Of a stretch of DNA of 64,000 nucleotides, positions 60,841 through 64,000 are shown piece after piece. Below the pieces are notes generated by a model, which was not told the DNA's origin, did not search any database, and saw only the letters and a list, made by a program, of their open reading frames with translations. This stretch comes from Candidatus Allofournierella pullicola (GTDB lineage: Bacteria > Bacillota > Clostridia > Oscillospirales > Ruminococcaceae): assembly GCA_019114225.1 (NCBI GenBank), contig DXFW01000002.1:1-64000 (forward strand), read 5' to 3'. Each line of letters opens with the position of its first letter. Within the stretch, counting starts at the first letter, position 1. Made by a program: the position numbers and the translations under genes.

Positions 60841-60926
60841 TTGTCAAATTGACAAATATCATTGTCAATATCAGTATAGCATGACAATTTTCTTTGTCAA
60901 TAGGGTTTGACAACTTTTTTTGTCAA
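60841..60926. repeat. array of TTGTCAA/TTGACAA heptamers over the XRE promoter
   Basis: Copies start at 60841, 60849 (TTGACAA), 60862, 60881 (ATGACAA), 60894, 60907 (TTGACAA) and 60920. Neighbouring copies form dyads such as TTGTCAA-A-TTGACAA. The stretch is AT-rich within a GC-rich genome. Confidence 0.8.
60873..60900 (-). promoter_or_regulatory. promoter of the XRE-DUF3169-CPBP cassette
   Basis: Minus strand TTGACA (60895-60900), 16-base spacer, TGC-TATACT extended -10 (TATACT 60873-60878). It is embedded in the heptamer array. Confidence 0.8.
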
Positions 60927-61026
60927 AATGTTCGGAAGCGCCGGGGAGAGGGGAAAGGCGGCGGAAGGGAAGAAGGCGGGCGGGGGCAAAAAAACTCCCC
61001 CGCCCGAGAAAGGGCAGGGGAAAAAT

Positions 61027-62016
61027 TCAGGTGATGTGCAAAGCGCGCTGGGCGCGGTAGATGAAGTAGCGCACGGTGTCCACCGCCAGCCACAGCTGGA
61101 TGAGCACGTAGTTGGGCAGATTTTTGAAGCGGAACTTGGGCTTGTCCAGCTTGCCCATGACCTTCAGCGCCTCCTTGAAGCCCTGAAAGTAGGCCGGGCC
61201 GTAGCCCCGCAGCCGGAACATCACCGCCTTCATCAGATAGCCCAGCGCCAAAAAGGGCAGATTGAGCAAAAACATCAGGATGGGCATGTTTTTATAGGGC
61301 AGCAGAATGCTGTTGCGCCCGCTCTGCACGCTTTTGAAGGGGTTGTAGCGCACCGCGCCGGTGGTGGCGCCGCAGATGTGGTAGCACCGGGCGGTGGGGC
61401 AGTAGACGTTTTTGTAGCCCAGGCTGTTGGCCCGCCAGCTGATGTCCACGTCCTCGAAGTAGGCGAAGAAGTGCTCGTCGAACAGACCGATCTTGTCCAG
61501 AATGCTCTTGCGGTAAAGGGCCGCGCCGCCGCAGGCAGAGAACACCCGGCCCGGCTTTTGATAGCGGCTGACCTTCATGCCGTCGCCCCGCTTGCAGGCA
61601 AAGCCCAGAATGGTGACGTAGTCGCCCGCGTCGTCGGCCAGGTCCCGCTCAAAATGGCGGATCATCAGGCTGCTCACCGCAAAAATGCGCTCGTCTGCCT
61701 GGGCCGCCGCCAGCAGATTGGCCAGCCAGTCCGGCTCGGCGAAGGCATCGTTGTTGAACAGCGCCACAAACTCGCCCTTCGCGGCACGGATGCCCTGGTT
61801 CACCGCGTAGGAGAAGCCGGTGTTTTCGGCGTTTTCGATGAGGGTGTAGTTTGCCCGGCCCACATAGCTGCGGGCGATGGCAAGGCTTTCGTCGGTGGAG
61901 CCGTTGTCCACCACGATGAGTTCAAAATCCTGTTCGGTCTGGGCCCAGACGGACTCGATGGAGTCCCGCAGCCAGCCCGCGCCGTTCAGATTGGGGATCA
62001 CAACGGTGGCTTTCAT
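61027..62016 (-). CDS. glycosyltransferase family 2
   Basis: A 329-residue GT-A glycosyltransferase. VVIPNLNGAGWLRDSIESVW, IVVDNGSTDESL, GEFVALFNNDAF and FDEHFFAYFEDVDISWRA are the usual rhamnosyltransferase-like (WbbL) motifs, and RNSILLPYKNMP precedes a C-terminal membrane-associated stretch. Acceptor and sugar are unknown; cell-wall polysaccharide is a guess. ATG 62016 is preceded by AAGGCGG. No other polysaccharide genes are near. Confidence 0.9.
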   Translation of the reverse strand: MKATVVIPNLNGAGWLRDSIESVWAQTEQDFELIVVDNGSTDESLAIARSYVGRANYTLIENAENTGFSYAVNQGIRAAKGEFVALFNNDAFAEPDWLANLLAAAQADERIFAVSSLMIRHFERDLADDAGDYVTILGFACKRGDGMKVSRYQKPGRVFSACGGAALYRKSILDKIGLFDEHFFAYFEDVDISWRANSLGYKNVYCPTARCYHICGATTGAVRYNPFKSVQSGRNSILLPYKNMPILMFLLNLPFLALGYLMKAVMFRLRGYGPAYFQGFKEALKVMGKLDKPKFRFKNLPNYVLIQLWLAVDTVRYFIYRAQRALHIT

Positions 62017-62068
62017 GGCGCGCCGCCTTTCGTTGCAAAAGTTCGGCGGGGCAGGCCCCGCCTGCCCC

Positions 62069-62110
62069 ATTATACCAAAAAACGCCGCCCGGGGCAACGC
62101 CCGGGCGGCG
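62069..62110 (-). terminator. terminator of the DUF4358 gene overlapping the glycosyltransferase promoter
   Basis: Minus strand: an 11-bp stem (62100-62110 with 62083-62093) and six T at 62077-62082, immediately followed by TGGTATAAT (TATAAT 62069-62074). TTGCCC at 62092-62097 lies 17 bases upstream of the -10, inside the loop and stem. Terminator and promoter therefore share bases. Confidence 0.85.
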
Positions 62111-62123
62111 GCAGGCTGCGGTG

Positions 62124-62669
62124 TTACGCCAGCGCGTCCTTGATGGAGGAGAACACGGTGTCCTGGTTTTCGCACATCACCAGCACCACCTCGCCGGACT
62201 TCACGGTGTCCAGCTTGGCGGCCTTGGCAATGGCGTACTGGTCGGCCAGATAGTTCTCCTGGGCGGCCTTCTGGCCGTCGATGAAGGTCTGCAGGCCCTC
62301 GGTCACGGCGGCCTCCTTGCCGTCGGCGGGCTTGACGATGGCCAGGCCATAGGACTGCACGTTCATCATGCTCACGCTGAACACGGCCTCTTCCACGTCC
62401 TCTTCGGTGAGGCCCAGCACCTGCAGGCACATGGCGCCCTGGCTGGCCACATCCTCTTCGGTCAGGTCGCTGGCATAGCCGCCGGTGGCGGTGTAGACGC
62501 CGTCCTTCAGGTGGAAGATGACCAGGCTCTCATTGTCCTCGGCGGGGCGGGCCTCGGTGAGAATGGTCACATAGTCCTTCGGTTCGCCGGAGAAAGCAGG
62601 GGAGGAGCCGCAGGCGGCAAGGCCCAGGGCAAGCAGGCAGACAGCCATCAGGCTGAAAATACGTTTCAT
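62124..62669 (-). CDS. DUF4358 lipoprotein, second copy
   Basis: A 181-residue lipoprotein with signal SLMAVCLLALGLAACG (lipobox LAAC) and a DUF4358 domain (DYVTILTEARPAEDNESLVIF, EEAVFSVSMMNVQSYGLAIVKPADG, SGEVVLVMCENQDTVFSSIKDAL). AAAGGAG precedes ATG 62669. It stands alone, without a DHHW or MBOAT gene beside it, unlike the copy at 52050. Confidence 0.85.
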   Translation of the reverse strand: MKRIFSLMAVCLLALGLAACGSSPAFSGEPKDYVTILTEARPAEDNESLVIFHLKDGVYTATGGYASDLTEEDVASQGAMCLQVLGLTEEDVEEAVFSVSMMNVQSYGLAIVKPADGKEAAVTEGLQTFIDGQKAAQENYLADQYAIAKAAKLDTVKSGEVVLVMCENQDTVFSSIKDALA

Positions 62670-62743
62670 TATCAAAAACTCCTTTTTCGGATACTGTGCC
62701 CCAAGATGGGGCCTTTGATACATAAACGCGCGGGCCGGGCGGA

Positions 62744-63190
62744 TTATTGCACCGGTGCGCCCATGGGGTCGGGCCGGCGGTCCACCGGGGTGGACAGGAT
62801 GATCTGGGTGCTGGTGGGGCCGGAGCGCTGGCAGCGGGTGATGAGGTGCTCCAGCGACTGCATGGTGTCGCAGGCCACCTTTACGATGTAGCTGTGGCTG
62901 CCGGTGACGTGGAAGCACTGGGTCACCTGCCGTTCGCCATTCACGGCTGCCAGAAATTCATCCCGTCCGGCAGGAGAAACCGACACACTGATGAGGGCGT
63001 TCACCGTCTGCTGGCTCTCGGGGCTTTTCAGCAACACTGTGTAGCCGCCGATCACGCCCTCCTTTTCCATCCGGTGAATGCGGCTGGACACCGCCGGGCT
63101 GGTGAGGGAAACGTGCTCTGCGATCTCTTTCACCGACATTCTTGCGTTTTGTGCCAAAAGGCCGAGGATCTTTTTGTCCAGTTTGTCCAT
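62744..63190 (-). CDS. Lrp/AsnC family transcriptional regulator
   Basis: A 148-residue regulator. MDKLDKKILGLLAQNARMSVKEIAEHVSLTSPAVSSRIHRMEKEGVIGGYT is the N-terminal winged helix, followed by an AsnC_trans_reg ligand domain (VSPAGRDEFLAAVNGERQVTQCFHVTGSHSYIVKV). The effector is unknown. GGGAGG lies eight bases before ATG 63190. Confidence 0.92.
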   Translation of the reverse strand: MDKLDKKILGLLAQNARMSVKEIAEHVSLTSPAVSSRIHRMEKEGVIGGYTVLLKSPESQQTVNALISVSVSPAGRDEFLAAVNGERQVTQCFHVTGSHSYIVKVACDTMQSLEHLITRCQRSGPTSTQIILSTPVDRRPDPMGAPVQ

Positions 63191-63369
63191 AGTGTCTGCC
63201 TCCCGTCGACAAAGTGACAATAGTGATAAAAAACTGATAATTTAAAGGGTTTTGGCTGTAAAAATTAACAAAATAAAAAACGGGGGGTGGATTTTGAAAC
63301 TGACTTAATTATATAAATAAATTTTGGAATTGTAAATAAAAATCAAAAAGAAAATCCGGGATTTTTAAT

Positions 63370-63397
63370 TTGACATATAAAGGCAAACCCGTATAAT
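63370..63397 (+). promoter_or_regulatory. strong plus-strand promoter with no gene downstream
   Basis: TTGACA at 63370-63375, 16 bases, TATAAT at 63392-63397: consensus hexamers. No plus-strand gene follows before the window end, where hflX runs on the minus strand. Confidence 0.7.
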
Positions 63398-63403
63398 AAT
63401 AAC

Positions 63404-63548
63404 CACAGCACCCCACCGGGTGTTTATAAAAATGCTTTCTCACCTTATTTATACTTTCCCACCCCTCTATGCAGCAAGACCCGCCGAAAGGCGGGTCTTG
63501 CTGCGTTATGGAAAAAAGAAGCGGGCCCCGGCCAAGCGGGGCCCGCTT
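63404..63548 (+). ncRNA. candidate small RNA of about 100 to 145 bases
   Basis: A predicted transcript from about 63404 contains CACCC/GGGTG near its start, an unstructured pyrimidine-rich middle, and a perfect 15-bp hairpin with a GAAA loop at 63471-63504. A second hairpin (63519-63548) followed by TTTGTTATTT could end it. No RNA family is recognised, and the first hairpin lacks a U-tract. Confidence 0.35.
63512..63548 (-). terminator. hflX terminator
   Basis: Minus strand: GGGGCCCGCTT family stem (63538-63548 with 63519-63529), then CTTTTTTC. It follows the hflX stop closely. Confidence 0.85.
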
Positions 63549-63550
63549 TG

Positions 63551-64000
63551 TTATTTCACCAGATAGGGCAGATAGATGTGCAGATCGGTGCTTTTGACAA
63601 AGCCCTCGAACCAAACGCCGTCCTCCCGGTAGTCCTCCACCGTGACGCTGCCCCGGCTGCGCATGGCCTCGGCCAGGGAGAGCTTGTCGTAGGGCAGCAG
63701 CATTTTCACCGCGCGCACCCGGTCCGCCAGCGCTTCGTCCAGCTTTTGCAGCAGAGCGTCCAGCCCGCGGCCGGTGCGGGCGCTGGTGAGCAGCACCCCC
63801 GGCTGGAAGGGCACCGCCCCCGCCTTGTCGCACTTGTTGTAGACGGTGATCTGAGGGATGTCCTCACAGCCCAGCTCCGCCAGCACCTGGTCGGTCACCT
63901 CCAGCTGCGTTTCCCGCTCGTCGTCGGCGGCGTCCGCCACCTTCACGATCACGTCGGAATAGGCGGCCTCCTCCAGCGTGCTCTTGAAAGCCTCCACCAG
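63551..64000 (-). CDS. hflX: GTPase HflX, C-terminal part
   Basis: The frame is open to the window edge, so the N-terminus is outside. The visible 149 residues contain the base-recognition motif VYNKCDKAG and the G5-like LTSARTGRGLDAL, then a C-terminal domain (LPYDKLSLAEAMRSRGSV, DGVWFEGFVKSTDLHIYLPYLVK) that matches HflX. HflX is a ribosome-associated GTPase that splits stalled or stress-inactivated ribosomes. Identification rests on the C-terminal half only. Confidence 0.85.
   Translation of the reverse strand: MVEAFKSTLEEAAYSDVIVKVADAADDERETQLEVTDQVLAELGCEDIPQITVYNKCDKAGAVPFQPGVLLTSARTGRGLDALLQKLDEALADRVRAVKMLLPYDKLSLAEAMRSRGSVTVEDYREDGVWFEGFVKSTDLHIYLPYLVK

Larger units (their letters stand above)
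63191..63550. other. AT-rich non-coding stretch
   Basis: These 360 bases contain no gene. The part 63220-63400 is far richer in A and T than anything else in the window. It holds a plus-strand promoter at 63370-63397 and two hairpins (63471-63504 and 63519-63548), so a short plus-strand transcript may be made from here. Confidence 0.6.

Noticed and set aside
1-64000. tRNA or rRNA genes, CRISPR arrays, insertion sequences, prophage or attachment sites
   Set aside because: I looked in every gap and saw no CCA-ending cloverleaf, no regularly spaced repeats, no transposase or integrase frame, and no flanking direct repeats.

Overview
The window is a contiguous piece of a GC-rich, gene-dense bacterial chromosome from the class Clostridia, most likely the Oscillospiraceae/Ruminococcaceae side. 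The evidence is the Firmicutes-type order trmK-DUF34, RqcH, a fused S10-spc-alpha ribosomal cluster with map, KOW protein, infA and rpmJ between adk and rpsM, two sporulation genes (spoIIE, spoIIID), and several families common in gut clostridia (DUF4358, DHHW, DUF1836, CarD, DUF3169). I see no rRNA, tRNA, CRISPR array, insertion sequence or prophage. The species is inference.

Layout. 1-4424: end of trmK, a DUF34 protein, a PH-like membrane protein, rqcH and a zinc-ribbon membrane protein. 4425-20800: one long ribosomal super-operon from rpsJ to rplQ, driven by a clear promoter and a 320-base structured leader, closed by a strong terminator. It includes secY, adk, map, infA and rpoA. 21015-29011: a PRPP synthase, a NifX-like protein with a His/Cys tail, a methyltransferase and acetyltransferase pair, spoIIE, and a BlaI-type repressor with an M56 metallopeptidase fused to an M23 peptidase. 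29076-42718: fructose-bisphosphate aldolase, an Ogg-type glycosylase, a non-coding stretch with a cluster of DnaA-box-like sequences, rlmB, a degenerate P-type-ATPase-like membrane protein, an EF-G paralogue, greA, lysS with an extra C-terminal tRNA-binding domain, a patatin-like lipase, ruvX, a CarD protein and a tiny zinc-ribbon membrane protein. 42771-64000: accessory and housekeeping genes on both strands (CLC transporter, glmM, TetR-MATE, YitT, DUF4358-DHHW, fucO, a TrxB-like flavoprotein, an Fe-S aldo/keto reductase, spoIIID, purA, an XRE-DUF3169-CPBP cassette, a glycosyltransferase, a second DUF4358 lipoprotein, an Lrp regulator and the end of hflX).

How the genes work together. The first third is translation machinery: ribosomal proteins, IF-1, EF-G2, LysRS, RlmB, RqcH and the protein-maturation enzyme Map. 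Smaller regulated modules sit among it. BlaI with M56-M23 looks like a cell-wall sensing switch with its own operator. TetR-MATE and XRE-DUF3169-CPBP have visible operator repeats. fucO has a tandem palindromic operator. purA has a promoter followed by an intrinsic terminator before the gene, which implies attenuation. Promoters are easy to read (TTGACA or TTGCAA, 16-17 bases, TATAAT-like; many extended -10), and several overlap the terminator of the previous gene.

The observations I rate highest are the M56-M23 fusion, the pseudo-P-type ATPase with a 375-residue disordered N-terminus, the DnaA-box-like cluster at 31036-31148, the histone-H1-like extension of ribosomal protein L30, the LysRS-Trbp111 fusion, the purA attenuator, a near-identical 29-base 5' leader shared by two unrelated genes, and a possible small RNA near 63404.
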